64,000 bases of DNA from Glandiceps talaboti (GCF_964340395.1 NC_135549.1:615501-679500), one strand, 5' to 3'; numbered from the stretch's first letter, positions 51,901 to 62,505 are shown. Made by a program: numbers and translations. The notes: a model not told the origin generated them from the sequence alone.

Positions 51901-53243
51901 AATTCTGTCTGACACTGTGTGCTACCCCATCTCTAGATTATAACATTCATATCACATATCCAAAATTCTGTGTAAAATAATCATATATAAACACTGCCCA
52001 TCTATAAGTGCCAAACTACCCTATCCCCACCTGACATAGTCCAGCACATTACCCACGATTCCATATGTTCCTGTATCCCTGTAATTGCTACTCCATGCTT
52101 TAATTTTCCAAATTTTCTTCCTATATCAAAATTTACATTTATCTTTGTACAGTATACTATAGTATATATTGTCTTTCAAATGAACATGGGATTTCTGAGT
52201 TTGCAACATTCATTGACTAAAATAGACACGGGCAACATCATAGGATATGTCAATCAGTAAGTCTCTGCATGCTGTGGACACTGAGTGATACATCCTTTAA
52301 TGTGGTTTGCCATAGAATGCTGTCTAACTCTATGTTAGGTCTGTCTGTGTGTAACTCTATGTTAGGCCTGTCTCTGTGTAACTCAATGTTAGGCCTGTCT
52401 GTGTGTAACACTATGTTAGGTCTGTCTGTATCTGACTCTATATCAGACCTGTCTGTGTGTATACTCTATGTTAGACCTGTCTGTGTGTAACTCTATGTTA
52501 GGCCTGCAGTCTATGGCTAACTATTTGCATGTACTTTAGGCCTGTCTGTGTCTAACCAATCTAACTGAAACTCCATTTTCGTTTGATAGAAAATGTTTCA
52601 TCCAGAACCAATATTGAACCAGTCCTTACAACAAACTTGTACCTTGCACAAATTACCTACATGTACTTTCCAGTAGTAAATTAGTTGCAATCCACAGTCA
52701 TGGTCATTCACTATTACCTTATGCATTAAAGTGCCACACAATCTGTGCATGAAAATATATTGTCCATATATGTTGCCCACTCAAAAGACACAAGTCACAA
52801 ACTTGCACATCAATGCTGCAAAAAACTTATACCGGAATCTGTACTCCGAATACTAGCATTATTACCTGACCTCTATGAGATCTAACTTTGATGTTTGAAT
52901 ACAATTGTCCATGACCCTAACTTTAATCATCTGAAACCCACTCATTTCATTTTATGGAATTAGACAATGAGAGGACACTGACGATCACATTAAAACACAA
53001 CTATGACAAACATAAAAACATTGGTTGATAAGCATATATCATTTTTCAGAGCCATTACTCACACTGGACAGCTGCTGAAGTCACTTAGAAATGACACAAA
53101 AATGTTTTTGGAATTGTACGTTTACTGTGTTCCAGGATTTGTAATTTAGGGTTTTTGTGATTAGCGTTTGTACTAATTGTCACTTGTAAACAACTGTTTT
53201 AAACCAAGTCACATGTCCAACATTTTTATAGGACAAATAAAGA

Positions 53244-53293
<50 letters not shown>

Positions 53294-56200
53294 AATGTCT
53301 TGGTCAATCACCTCTAGGCACACTGGTCTACAAATGGTTTGATTAACTAAATACCCCATGTTATCCATCCATACACACCCTGTTGGTTTGATTAACTAAA
53401 TACCCCATGTTATACATCCATATACACCCTATTGGCTTGCTTCAAGCTGACTTTCAAACAGGTCTTGGCTAGTAACACAGAGTTTAATATAAGTACACTG
53501 GCCTTCCGGTTCTATAGTCTCCAGCCATCGATCACCTCACCATGCATTCTCACTCTTTGCAAGTAAAGCCTATCATATCATGGGTATGGTTTAGAGTATC
53601 ATAGCCAGTCACCAAATATAAATGGCCTTCCAAGTACCAGTTAATACCTGCCGCCACCATCCTACAACCTTTGACCTGCTTGTTACAACCTTTGACCTGC
53701 TTCCCGCCAATTTGTCTTCTGGCAGATAAGATGTAAAAGTGAAGATTATCCACATCATCTCTGCATACAAACTGACAACCACAAGAACGTGACAACTATA
53801 TCTGTTGAGGTATTCAAGTTATTTGTCAAGTGTCCTTGTCACCACAAAACAATATAATCATAAACGGTTGTCATAAATGTCACATGACAGCAAGATGACA
53901 CGATGACATAGCGGGGAGACCAACAAGCACAAGCACAGCAATGACTACAACTTTTGATTACCAACAAGTGTTAACAGACTGAAGTAGAGACATTAATGGC
54001 AAGTGATGTGAACTACATGAACACAGTAACAGGTGACAAGTATCACTATACCACTCCTCTTGGTTTGATCATTGAATTTATTGTGGGAACACTACCTTCA
54101 GAGAGTCACACATTTATGGCATGCTAATCACGTCATATAATATGCTAGGATTTCTTCTCAAGTCTTTGTGATTGTAATTTCCTGAACACTTGCTAGCTGA
54201 CTGACAGATTGCCACAAATCTCATCTAACCTTCACTTTCACACAAATGACAACAATCCAAATTGTCCATGCACTGGTAGAAAGTGTCCATAGATGATGAG
54301 AAAAAACTATGGGTTGTCGTCATCTTCTCTCAATCAACCTCACATTGATAACATTTTTATTTACCAAAAAGTTACAGAAAAAACAAAAAATGCTGTTCCT
54401 ATAATTTTGGCGGGAAAGTAACACAATTTCAGCATCAATTCATGCTATGATATAAGTCTAAAATAAAAGTTAATACTAATAGATTTACTAAATAGTTAGC
54501 AAAATAGAAGATTACACTTTCGGCGGGAAAGTGCGTACTACTACTATACTAAGACATTGCAATGTCGGGAATCTGAACACATGACTATTATCAGACAATA
54601 TGAGCCATTTATTGTCAATACTCTTTATATGTAGTCTACATGTATCTGGTGAGCTATACTAACACAAGCAGACATCATTCCAGTGGAGCATTCCTTGAAC
54701 AGATGGCTTCCATACCAAACAATCTTTCCCACCAAAAGGTACAGATAGTTGCCCTAGCTGATTTTTTACAGCCATGAGAAAGGTTCTGCCTCTGCAAACT
54801 TTATTTCAAATTTTCACCTCATAGAATGCCATAAATTTCAAACGACCACAAAATCCTATTCCACATGTTGTATTTTGGTGGGAACAGTGAAAAATGTTCA
54901 TAGTTTATTGCAGTTCAATGTTATCAGTTTATACATGAGATTTAGAAAGAGATGAAATAATCATTTCTCAGAATTAAAATGGCTTAAATTTTAACATTCT
55001 CCTGTACTTAAAAGTTGATTACACAAAAACTTTCAAACAATTTGAATTTTCAAAGTGTAATAAAACTACTTAATATACATTTTTATGACTTGACTGATCA
55101 ACTGAACTATTTGACCAAAACTGAATGTTTTTCGGATGATAAACTTTTCTTCATACTCCTGAAAGTAAGCCGCTGTAACACAGACTATAAAGTTGATAAA
55201 CTCAATAGCCAGACCTTCCTCCTCTTATCTTAAACACTAACCAGATGGGCAAAATGGGTCCCACTAGATCTCAAATAGCATGTCTGCAAAGGAAAGACAC
55301 ACAGCAAGATCTGTGCTACTTCATCTAACACCAAAACAAACTCTAACATGCTGTCACACAACTTTAGACTGAGTATCAAAACAAAACTGTTCTGTACAAA
55401 GAGCACTGAAATACGAACTACAACTATTTCTGTGCAGTATCAACATGGATTAAACAAAGTAAGTTACATTTGTGGTACATTTTAATATCATTGCAGCATT
55501 ACACCCCTTCTCCTTGTTCAAGGTTCAACACTACTAACAAACTACATGACTACCCGATACTGGTTAAGATTGACAGGCAAAAGCAAGATATACATTTTTT
55601 TCAAAGATACAAATTGTGATACATTTTTTCTATCTTTTTTGCATCATGTTATATCTTGCCAAGAACCAATTGTCATTGGTGGACAGATTCTAACACACTC
55701 CACATATATTCACAAATTTAACCAGCTAGGTATCATTGGTAGAAACATCTGTTAATAAAACCCAGTGACCACTCCAATCTTCACAATTCTGCAAATTATC
55801 CCTATATTTACCATGATTAACCAAACAGCTTCCTGGCAACAAACTTTGTTAACCAAAACCTTTCATCTCTCTAGCTATTGCCATTGGTGTTTTAAATATG
55901 CTGCTTTCTATCAGACCAGGGTATCAGACCGACAACATTTTAGGGGTGAGAAGTGCAGGGTATGACTCATCAGAAACTAGACACTTTGGAACACAGCCTA
56001 TCACCAAATAAATGGCTGAGGGTGAACAAATCTTACTCCTTCAGACTGACAGTTACTGTCTTTACTCACTCTGTCTTGTGTCTACAGTGTAAGTATACTG
56101 TGATGTAAACATTTGGACATAAACAAGCTTACTTTACTATAAGTTCAATTTTACACAGCAGAACTAGTCAACATATGACCAAAAGGTTATCATTTGAGCT

Positions 56201-57967
56201 AGCTCTGATAATGTGCAATGTGTCTGTAAAACACTCCTAATATTCCACTAGGTACATGTAGCTGTCCTAGTCAAACATTTGGCAGTAAGTTTATATTCCA
56301 CTAGGTAGCTGTCCTAGTCAAACATTTGGCAGTAAGTTTATATTCCACTAGGTACATGTAGCTGTCCTAGTCAAACATTTGGCAGTAAGTTTATATTCCA
56401 CTAGGTAGCTGTCCTAGTCAAACATTTGGCAGTAAGTTTATATTCCACTAGGTAGCTGTCCTAGTCAAACATTTGGCACTGAGTCTACGTACTGTAACCC
56501 TGTAATGTGAATGGACTGACTTTAAAGTTGTTAACAGTTTGCATCAAACTACTAGACCAGAAACTTCCTAGTTTACTTAAATTGTTTGTCATATCTTGGT
56601 TGAGGCACTGTGGTATCAAAATTTACTCTGAATATACCAACTTTGGGAATCACCTTATAGTGGGTAGGGTAGTCTAATTCCTGATGGACTGCATTCCGTA
56701 TCTTCATATTGTTCCTCATACTATTCCGTCTAGTTAATCCTGTTACTCAAGGCTGTTAATTGTGGTTCAACCCCATGGTGGGCAAAGTGCAAACGGCGCA
56801 TGTCAAATTGACAGGCTGTCATCATCGTTCATTAATATTCATTTGGTAGAGCTGTTTCAGTTTTGACTAGATATGCAAATGTCCAACCAGGACTCCACCT
56901 CCAGTCTCCACTAAAATCACATGGGGACTCAACAACGTCATCATGTTTATATGAACGCTATAGGGAGGAGCACAGAATTCTGTACGAGAGTAACAGGATA
57001 GACTAAATGATATAATAGTATGAAGATAATGGTAGGGTAGGATGGGGTTGTCGGATCATCTCATAGTGGGTAGGGTGGGATGGGGTTGTTGGATCATCTC
57101 ATAGTGGGTAGGGTAGGATGGGGTTGTTGGATCATCTCATAGTGGGTAGGGTAGGGTAGGATGGGGTTGTCGGATCATCTCATAGTGGGTAGGGTAGGAT
57201 GGGGAGGTTGGATCATCTCATAGTGGGTAGGATAGGGTTGTCGGATCATCTCATAGTGGGTAGGGTGGGATGGGGTTGTTGGATCATCTCATAGTGGGTA
57301 GGGTAGGATGGGGTTGTCGGATCAATTTTTAGACAGTGGTGTGCCATCCAAACATCTACCTACCTCTAAGGATATGAACATTCTGGCTATTGGGGTGCTA
57401 CACTTAGGTCAGTACCTGGGAACATGACCATCTACATGTACCTTACAAGATGCTTGGTGATGCAGATGCTGCAGGACACTCAGTGGACTCAGTTTCTTTC
57501 AGTTTTTGAAGGCAATTTCACCTTTTACTCAAGAATTGGAGAATAGGTACATGTATTTATCAACCCTATGTTTAGAGATATTTTAGACAGGAAATTGGAA
57601 AAATAACAGGGATTTGTCATTGAGATGTGATCCATTTGGGTGGCATATCCCCATTCACCTTCCAATAGAAGTTCTGTACCCCATTCTGTAAAAGCAGTTA
57701 GTTAGCTCCTTTAAATGAGGTTTTAGATTTAGACTTGGACTTGGAAGAACATACAAAATACTTACGTTTGTGTTCCAGCACATTTAGTAGTTGTAGTTGC
57801 TGTCTTGTTCAGTTGTGATGGACACGAAGAATGATTTTCATCAAACTTCAAAGCCTGTGATAGTTCCCTTCGTTCTGTACTTCGTCTTTGTCGGTTGATT
57901 TTAGATGGCAGTTCTTTGGGCGAATCTGATCGGTTTTCACTGTTGCCACTGCGTAATGCTGCCTCCC
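42976..57967 (-). CDS. VGLL4: VGLL4, vestigial-like family member 4 (TEAD cofactor, two Tondu domains); first exon not found
   Basis: VGLL4 is a nuclear cofactor that binds TEAD factors through two Tondu (TDU) motifs and competes with YAP/TAZ, restraining Hippo-pathway output. Exons on the minus strand: 57967-57766, 44109-43805, 43226-42976 (stop taa), all with GT/AG ends and compatible phases. They give about 251 residues against about 290 in human. The start (R)EAALRSGN resembles the N-terminal REAALRG of VGLL4. RPSVIACAPP matches the mid-protein RPSVI-C motif. The C-terminal exon holds TDU1 (IDEHFRRSLG) and TDU2 (ITGTVDDHFAQALG). Only a short N-terminus is missing, either right of the window or in an exon I could not recognise between 57968 and 64000. 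The gene is convergent with ATG7. The 13.7-kb intron carries satellites and a LINE remnant. Confidence 0.95.
43361..43755. repeat. Tandem array, 76-bp unit, 5 copies
   Basis: aggaattactatgaaagttt, ccaagcacacgtttttgtag, acttcatgctagtgacagat, tgacaacagaatttgg. Near-identical copies in the last VGLL4 intron, ending about 50 bp from the middle exon. Confidence 0.96.
43805..44109 (-). CDS. VGLL4: VGLL4 middle exon
   Basis: 305-bp exon; acceptor ttttgcag, donor gtatgc. The reading frame fixed by the flanking exons is open throughout: VLTTVKEYPNANCLPNMTTL near the start and MMRPSVIACAPPPQTREN in the middle. The exon is low-complexity (Thr/Asn-rich), as expected for the disordered central part of VGLL4. 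RPSVIACA is the recognisable island shared with vertebrates. Its last base g plus gt of the next exon makes the glycine before MCDPA. Confidence 0.9.
44110..45805. other. VGLL4 intron, nothing recognised
   Basis: Unique AT-rich intron; short open frames without recognisable motifs. An imperfect X-box-like attaccatgacaac lies near 44395. Confidence 0.5.
45818..45950. repeat. Compound microsatellite (CAGA)n/(CA)n/(CATA)n
   Basis: Imperfect acacatacacaaacatacat followed by (cagacaga)n and (ac)n. Open frames on both strands are artefacts. Confidence 0.95.
45951..49267. other. VGLL4 intron, nothing recognised
   Basis: Unique sequence. A roughly 110-bp segment is duplicated imperfectly at about 47145-47290 (ctagagcagtcat ... 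gggaagggagttatt). No coding or RNA gene seen. Confidence 0.5.
49268..49960 (-). pseudogene. LINE remnant, C-terminal ORF2 fragment and (TTATC)n 3' tail
   Basis: Read on -, frames at 49749-49991 and 49485-49685 together resemble the C-terminus of many animal LINE ORF2s: YTSVKEYYCNRGNIDNRREN upstream, then ENRLHKNCNTIQDEEHHLIH and CKLYTKQRDKLF. The last is the typical C-x(2-10)-DExHxLxxCxxYxxxRxxLF motif. Frameshifts and stops separate the parts. The 3' end is about 180 bp of AT-rich UTR closed by (ttatc)4 at 49268-49292. Inserted antisense to ATG7 and in the VGLL4 sense direction. Confidence 0.8.
49955..50725. repeat. Tandem array, 64-bp unit, about 12 copies
   Basis: aatgtgtatgtgttaggaat, gcacatacatgtaccagtca, cctcagagagagatattaca, atac. 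Variants: catatgtgtacctg/catacatgtaccag and one or two ag steps. It starts where the LINE coding fragment stops. Confidence 0.96.
50726..51170. other. VGLL4 intron, nothing recognised
   Basis: Unique sequence between two arrays. Confidence 0.5.
51171..51915. repeat. Tandem array, 91-bp unit, about 8 copies
   Basis: tctgtctgacacagtcacac, atgaactctgcaggcctatg, aatacctgacattaccatat, tcccagtttatgacattcag and ttacccatga. The first seven are close to identical; the copies after about 51800 are degraded. It shows a change from ataac to atgac along the array. Confidence 0.95.
51916..52310. other. VGLL4 intron, nothing recognised
   Basis: Unique sequence with echoes of the preceding 91-bp unit near 51960-52060. 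Confidence 0.5.
52314..52520. repeat. Degenerate tandem repeat, about 27-28-bp unit, 7-8 copies
   Basis: taactctatgttaggcctgt then ctgtgtg, diverging to the right. Confidence 0.85.
52521..53240. other. VGLL4 intron, nothing recognised
   Basis: Unique AT-rich sequence. Confidence 0.5.
53244..53292. repeat. (TTA)n microsatellite, possible retroelement tail
   Basis: gacaaataaagattg followed by about 15 tta units. AATAAA just before a simple repeat is a common ending of LINEs and SINEs, but no element body is recognisable upstream. Confidence 0.8.
53293..56240. other. VGLL4 intron with E2F-like sites, otherwise nothing recognised
   Basis: Mostly unique. A 55-bp segment (tggtttgattaactaaatac) is duplicated at about 53336-53440. 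Open frames at 53550-53795, 55015-55233 and 55546-55965 have no recognisable motif. Confidence 0.45.
54406..54530. promoter_or_regulatory. Pair of E2F-type sites
   Basis: tttggcgggaaa at 54406-54417 matches the E2F consensus exactly. tttcggcgggaaa at 54518-54530 is a close second, same orientation. Weaker gtggga/tcccgcc variants occur at about 53703, 54730 and 54880. A role in VGLL4 control is inference. Confidence 0.35.
56240..56482. repeat. Tandem array, 48/54-bp unit, about 5 copies
   Basis: tattccactaggtagctgtc, ctagtcaaacatttggcagt, aagttta. Alternate copies carry an extra acatgt after ggt. Confidence 0.93.
56697..57033. mobile_element. Probable MITE inside a minisatellite
   Basis: The left arm from about 56699, atcttcatattgttcctcat through taatcctgttactc, matches the reverse complement of the right arm (atcttcatactattatatca through tatcctgttactc), with one short gap. 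The same minisatellite motif, tatagtgggtagggtag, lies on both sides (56657 and from 57035), as if the element split the array. Target duplication is not clear. Confidence 0.5.
57035..57325. repeat. Tandem array, about 40-45-bp unit, 7 copies
   Basis: gtagggtaggatggggttgt then cggatcatctcatagtgg. G-rich strand with repeated ggtaggg; one copy has an extra ggtag. Confidence 0.93.
57326..57765. other. VGLL4 intron before the upstream exon
   Basis: Unique sequence; nothing recognised apart from the donor site at 57761-57765. Confidence 0.5.
57766..57967 (-). CDS. VGLL4: VGLL4 upstream exon (REAALR)
   Basis: 202-bp exon; acceptor atcttttacag, donor gtaag. It reads EAALRSGNSENRSDSPKELP, then SKINRQRRSTERRELSQALK and a Thr-rich end with LNKTATTTTK. 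EAALR and LNKTA both have counterparts in the vertebrate N-terminal half. The basic run KINRQRR could serve nuclear import (inference). It begins in phase 1, so a further 5' coding exon must supply the start codon. Confidence 0.88.
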
Positions 57968-58601
57968 CTGTAAAAGATCCAAAGAGAGTGCCATGAAGTC
58001 AATAGATCAACTACTAAACGGCTCCACAAGAACTACACAGAAGTGATATCACAAGACATGCAACAGGAAAAGATACAGACAGTCAAGTATCTGATATAGA
58101 GACACAACGATGGCTTGTAATACGCCGTATTCCGGTTATCGAAAAAGCCCCGAAAAGATAAAAGATATGATTGTTTGGCCACTAGGGGCGCTGTTTTAGA
58201 ACCGGAAGTGAGGGCCAGAATTGTAGAGCATTGTTGCAAAGCCATCGTAACCACTGACTAAAGATTGTCTGTCATTCCCCGTAACTTTACGCTATAATAT
58301 TGCATTATCGCCCATCAAATAACGAAATAGCAAATTAACCTCTCGTTCTCCTAATATTTCGCGTAAGTTTGGCTCTGCAATTCGAACGTGAGAAAAACCC
58401 AAAAGTAGCAACATTTTGAAACGGGTAGTACACTGACATCTCACTCACGTTTTCAGTGTGACCTCGTCCATTTGCGTTACCGTTGGAGAAATTGTAGTGA
58501 TTGCTTCCAGTCAAACATCGGAACGGAAAAAGGTACAAAAACAGAGGAAAGAACCTTCAAAATCACAATATACGCTACAGTTATTGCAGCTTGTATAAAA
58601 C

Positions 58602-58824
58602 CAATCTGATTAAAATCCGATGTAGATGTCGGCTAATCGTTCATTGCTATTTTACTTTCGTTATTGTGCCTGAATTGACCTGCATGGTACATGTTTGGTC
58701 GCCTCCTCTACCGATCAGGATAAAAACGTAAACATGTACCACGAAGGTCAATTCAGGCAAAATAACGAAGGTAAAATAGCAATGAACGATTAGCCGACAT
58801 CTACATCGGATTTTAATCAGATCG
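58602..58824. mobile_element. Foldback (near-palindromic) element, copy 1, 223 bp
   Basis: Starts caatctgattaaaatccgat and ends with its inverse ...ttttaatcagatcg. The arms pair over about 95 bp around a short centre. Flanked by 9-bp near-duplications gtataaaac (58593-58601) and gtataagac (58825-58833). A 9-bp duplication with long TIRs is usual for Mutator-like elements. Open frames here are spurious. Confidence 0.85.
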
Positions 58825-59236
58825 GTATAAGACATGGTATGATGAGTGAACCACGTAAACGTTACATGGAAGGCCGATTCATTGAAGGGGTGGGTGGTGT
58901 GGTACATCAATCACAATAACAATATTTATGATTCGTTGCCGACTTCAATGGGGTTTTTTATACACTGATGGTCCTGAATGAAGAATAGCAAGCTAACCAA
59001 AGTGTGATAGTAAAGTTGAGTATATCAATACACATATGTTTATGCCAACTTATAACCAGTACATGAAATGGTTTTTTCCGGACAAAGTTTTATGATTTCA
59101 CCCGTGGTGCTACACCACTGTTCTAATAAACAAGAAAGGCCTAAGTATGCGGCGACATCAGTTACAATATAAACATGCGGCTTGGTAATTGTCGACCGAA
59201 CTCTCAATATTGCAATGACTGTAGCTGGAAGCTGTT

Positions 59237-59478
59237 CAATCTGATTAAAATCCGATGTAGATGTCGGCTAATCGTTCATTGCTATTTTACCTTCCTTATT
59301 TTGCCTGATATTATTTTTCTTGGTACATGTTTACATTTTATAGCCTGATCGTAGAGGAGGCGAACAGGCAGGCTAAAAAATGTTAACATGTACCAAGAAG
59401 GTCAATTCAGGCAAAATAACGAAGGTAAAATAGCAATGAACGATCAGCCAACATCTACATCGGATTTTAATCAGATTG
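59237..59478. mobile_element. Foldback element, copy 2, 242 bp
   Basis: Same family as 58602-58824: caatctgattaaaatccgat at the left, ttttaatcagattg at the right, long pairing arms. Exact 9-bp duplication gaagctgtt at 59228-59236 and 59479-59487. It interrupts the SAP-like ORF. Confidence 0.9.
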
Positions 59479-59842
59479 GAAGCTGTTGTCAGATTTGTAA
59501 TTTTCTAATCGTTCTTTTGTCCAGCAACAGACACCAGTAAGGTAAAGAAATATGTTTATCATGTCTACATCAGGTATATTTCGAAGGTCCTCCGTCCAAC
59601 TTTCAATGTTTCCGCTGTCGATTAGTTTTATCTTTTGATGCTTGACATCCACTATTCGTCTCCTCTTCCATTCTCTCAGAAAGTTATCATTTTCTAGTGT
59701 TTCAAGACCAAGGTTGACAGCATTTCTGGCGATATCTAGTAGATTTAGAAGTAGTAATTTTCCACTCTTTTATGAATGCACGGAGTTCTTTTACGCCCAT
59801 TTTGTTGACAGCTTCATACATCGCCATACTATTAGATGCCAT
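59479..59842 (-). pseudogene. Broken transposon ORF with SAP-like N-terminus
   Basis: The start ATG at 59842, just inside the right TIR, reads MASNSMAMYEAVNKMGVKEL, then RAFIKEWKITTSK. A frameshift near 59735-59745 is followed by LDIARNAVNLGLETLEND, continuing to DVDMINIFLYLTGVCCWTKE and RLENYKSDN. There it is cut by the foldback element at 59237-59478. KELRAFIKEWxITTS...LLDIARNA has the pattern of a SAP DNA-binding motif. The later WTKERLENYKS recalls the N-terminal part of SWIM/YqaJ-type transposon proteins common in invertebrates; that link is from memory and weak. Downstream on - an open stretch (KPHVYIVTDVAAYLGLSC) may be more of the same ORF. Confidence 0.5.
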
Positions 59843-59943
59843 GACGAAAATTCTGGCCCTCACTTTGTCAGATATGGTGCGCCCTCTCGCGATACTTTCC
59901 TGCGAAACAACCGGAAGTTCGATAACCGGAATACGCCGTATTA

Positions 59944-61161
59944 GATGTACATGTAACTAGAGGATCCACTATCACTAAATACTGATGATCACACTACTCA
60001 ATTGACTTTTAATAAACCACAATCATACAGTTACCGCAACCCTTCATGCAACCCTTCACACACCACAGAATACATGGGAGCATTTTCATGACGTCAGTAC
60101 CAAAGCCGTATTTTAGGAAACCATCCCATACCTCAACATATTTAGGAAGTAATACTCTGTACCGACAGGCTGGAATGAATTCCATTTTGAACCATTCTCA
60201 AATAAAATTACATATATTGAATTCTAAGTCAAAAGCGCCATCCTTACAGGAATAGTGTTGACTTTGAGACATGTGAATAACCATCACCATCACTTCTCTT
60301 TAAACTGTAATTAGCCCTAATAGTAATACACAGTGCTATCACCTAGCATAGCCCGAGGTTTGAGCTGGATGGTAGCTGGACTGGTGGTCCCAACTCACAC
60401 TTGTTGGGTAAGATGATATACAAGGCTAGTTGCACTGAAATGTCTTTTGTACATGTTTCTGATGAAATGCAATGGATTTATGGCTTGATACAGCTCATAA
60501 GTAAAGCTTTGTTTTCACTAAATGTGTGTATACACATACTTGTTGTAGCTATTCTAAGGACAGATACCTATTCTTCTGCATTAAAGTCAGATGCCAGTAA
60601 TGCTGTCCACACATGTGTTGTCTACTTCATAAACCATATGAGCTCAACACATGGGATGTATCTGTCACAATCTTAAACTTTTCCATCACAATGTTATCAA
60701 TTTCTTTGATACAGAATACAGAAGCCATAAGAACTTTGAAGAAAGATTGAAAATTTTGAAAATGTATAGCTTGGATATAGGCATTTCATATTTGAAAAAT
60801 TTTGTTTTTTTAATTTTTCATAGCAACACTGAATGTGACTGACATCTCATATAACCATCATTGTATTTATTGCTTTGTTTCAGATAAGGGGTATTTCATC
60901 TAAAATTTTAATGTAACACCATAATTCTTAATAAATCTGTAACAAAATTTAATGTCAACACATAAATAAAACTTGATCTGTACAGTCAGACTGCCAGTTT
61001 CATTTCCTTAACATATTCCAGCATCAACAGCCACTTCCTGATATCCACACTTCCTTAGCCTAGAATCCAGGCAACATTTAGTAACAAATTCAAATATATG
61101 GATTTCTGGCTAAAACTTCCTCAGATAATAGTTCATTTTACATAGACACAGATAAACATTG

Positions 61162-61163
<2 letters not shown>
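59944..61163. other. Nothing recognised
   Basis: Unique sequence upstream of the found VGLL4 exons. The missing VGLL4 first exon was looked for on - and not recognised. Open frames at 60046-60255, 60401-60676 and 60651-60842 show no motif. Confidence 0.45.

Positions 61164-61210
<47 letters not shown>
61164..61210. repeat. (TA)n microsatellite, left half
   Basis: About 23 ta units directly abutting the left TIR of the element at 61211. Confidence 0.97.
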
Positions 61211-61213
<3 letters not shown>

Positions 61214-61464
61214 ACTTTGGAAATAACAGCGTTGCGGTTGCTTGCTTGTGGCAAAGAAGAATGAGACAAGTTTCAAGCAAAGACATACAATATAATCAGT
61301 GTCGGTAACTTTTCAAAGTATAAACACCACAGGATCCCCGGTGACACACTCTGTTTACTGATTAGGACACTGCATGTGATAATGATCAAATGGGACAGTG
61401 TGGCTCAAACCAGAGACTCATGATCATACCATTATGAAGTATAATATTAAATACAATTTCGTAT

Positions 61465-61503
<39 letters not shown>

Positions 61504-62502
61504 GTAACAACTTCATCTTATTATAATTCAAGCTACATACAACATGTTATTTGTTGATCACTGAAATCAGTATTGAAATGGATTTATTATTTTGTCTATT
61601 CATGTACTTCGAATGATTTATTTTGTTATCCAACAGGCGCACACGTAGCATTACTTTTACAAAATGAAGTCATCCCTCGGAAAATGGTTCATGTAAATTT
61701 ACACTCAAAAGTTGTGAGAGTTGGAACAAAAATATTCGACATGTGATCAATTTATCATTATTTCAAACTCAACTGCTTGTCCGACATGTAAAAAATTGAC
61801 TTTGGCTTTCCCATCAGCATGCAAGGGTAAACAATGCCTTCTGTAAACATGCTATACCAAATCATGTACTGTTGTCCTCGCTTGGTACATGTAATTCCGA
61901 CATCTTTGCTACCTCTGATTTGCAAAAAGATGACTTCAATTCTGGTCGACACATTATGTGACTGTACAAACACGTGTGTGGTGTACGGGCCTTAGTTTGC
62001 TGTCAGTACACGTAAGTTATATCTCTCTTCCCATCGCTCATTCCATTTTGGCTGTGTGTTGTGTCGGCATTGATAACACTAATGTACGTGTATCTAAGTA
62101 ATAAATGCTATTTCTTGCCAATTATTTTGTAATAGACTAAACATTCCATAATCAAAAATACACACCACTCGGTTTCATTTCACCAACATTAAGATGTAAC
62201 ATTTCAAAATTCAAAGACCAACCCTACCGAGAAATGGTATGTGCTATGGTGCGTCTTGTACAATCTTATCTAATGTTATCAGCTGTAAAGGAAGTCACGT
62301 TGACGGCATGAACAGTCCTAGAACACCGTGGGAGTTTATTTTAGAACATGACAGATATAAACAAAATCATAAAGCTTTCCGTCAACCGACATCAGAGGCA
62401 CCGGCTGTTGTTTTGTGTCACTTATCTTGTTGTCTTTACCTAAATTGTCTCTGCTTGAAGCTCACTTCATGCAAGCAACCGCAACGCTCTATATTCCATA
62501 GT

Positions 62503-62505
<3 letters not shown>
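61211..62505. mobile_element. 1.3-kb TIR element inserted in a (TA)n tract
   Basis: The left end 61211-61245 reads acaactttggaaataacagc then gttgcggttgcttgc. The reverse complement of 62471-62505 is acaactatggaatatagagc then gttgcggttgcttgc, agreeing at 30 of 35. Beyond the tips both sides are (TA)n, so one TA microsatellite seems split by the insertion. A more internal tttcaagcaaagaca / cttcaagcagagaca pair extends the arms. The interior holds (CAA)n and open frames (61758-61973 -, 62239-62500 +) with no recognised domain. Confidence 0.65.
61467..61503. repeat. (CAA)n microsatellite
   Basis: Twelve caa units inside the TIR element at 61211-62505. Confidence 0.97.

Larger units (their letters stand above)
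58120..59941. mobile_element. 1.8-kb TIR DNA transposon remnant with two nested foldback insertions
   Basis: The left end 58120-58143 (atacgccgtattccggttat, cgaa) and the reverse complement of the right end 59918-59941 differ at one position. TA flanks both ends. Further in, gtgagggccagaatt occurs as inverted copies about 80 bp from each tip. The right half encodes a broken SAP-like ORF on -. Two related foldback elements sit inside (58602-58824 and 59237-59478). It lies upstream of the last recognised VGLL4 exon. Confidence 0.7.

Noticed and set aside
53550-53795. 81-codon frame on - inside the VGLL4 intron
   Set aside because: Contains a short internal duplication (KQVKGC) and no recognisable domain; no splice partners seen.
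60350-60425. tRNA-like string gagctggatggtagctggac
   Set aside because: No acceptor stem pairing or proper B box; probably chance or a very old SINE.
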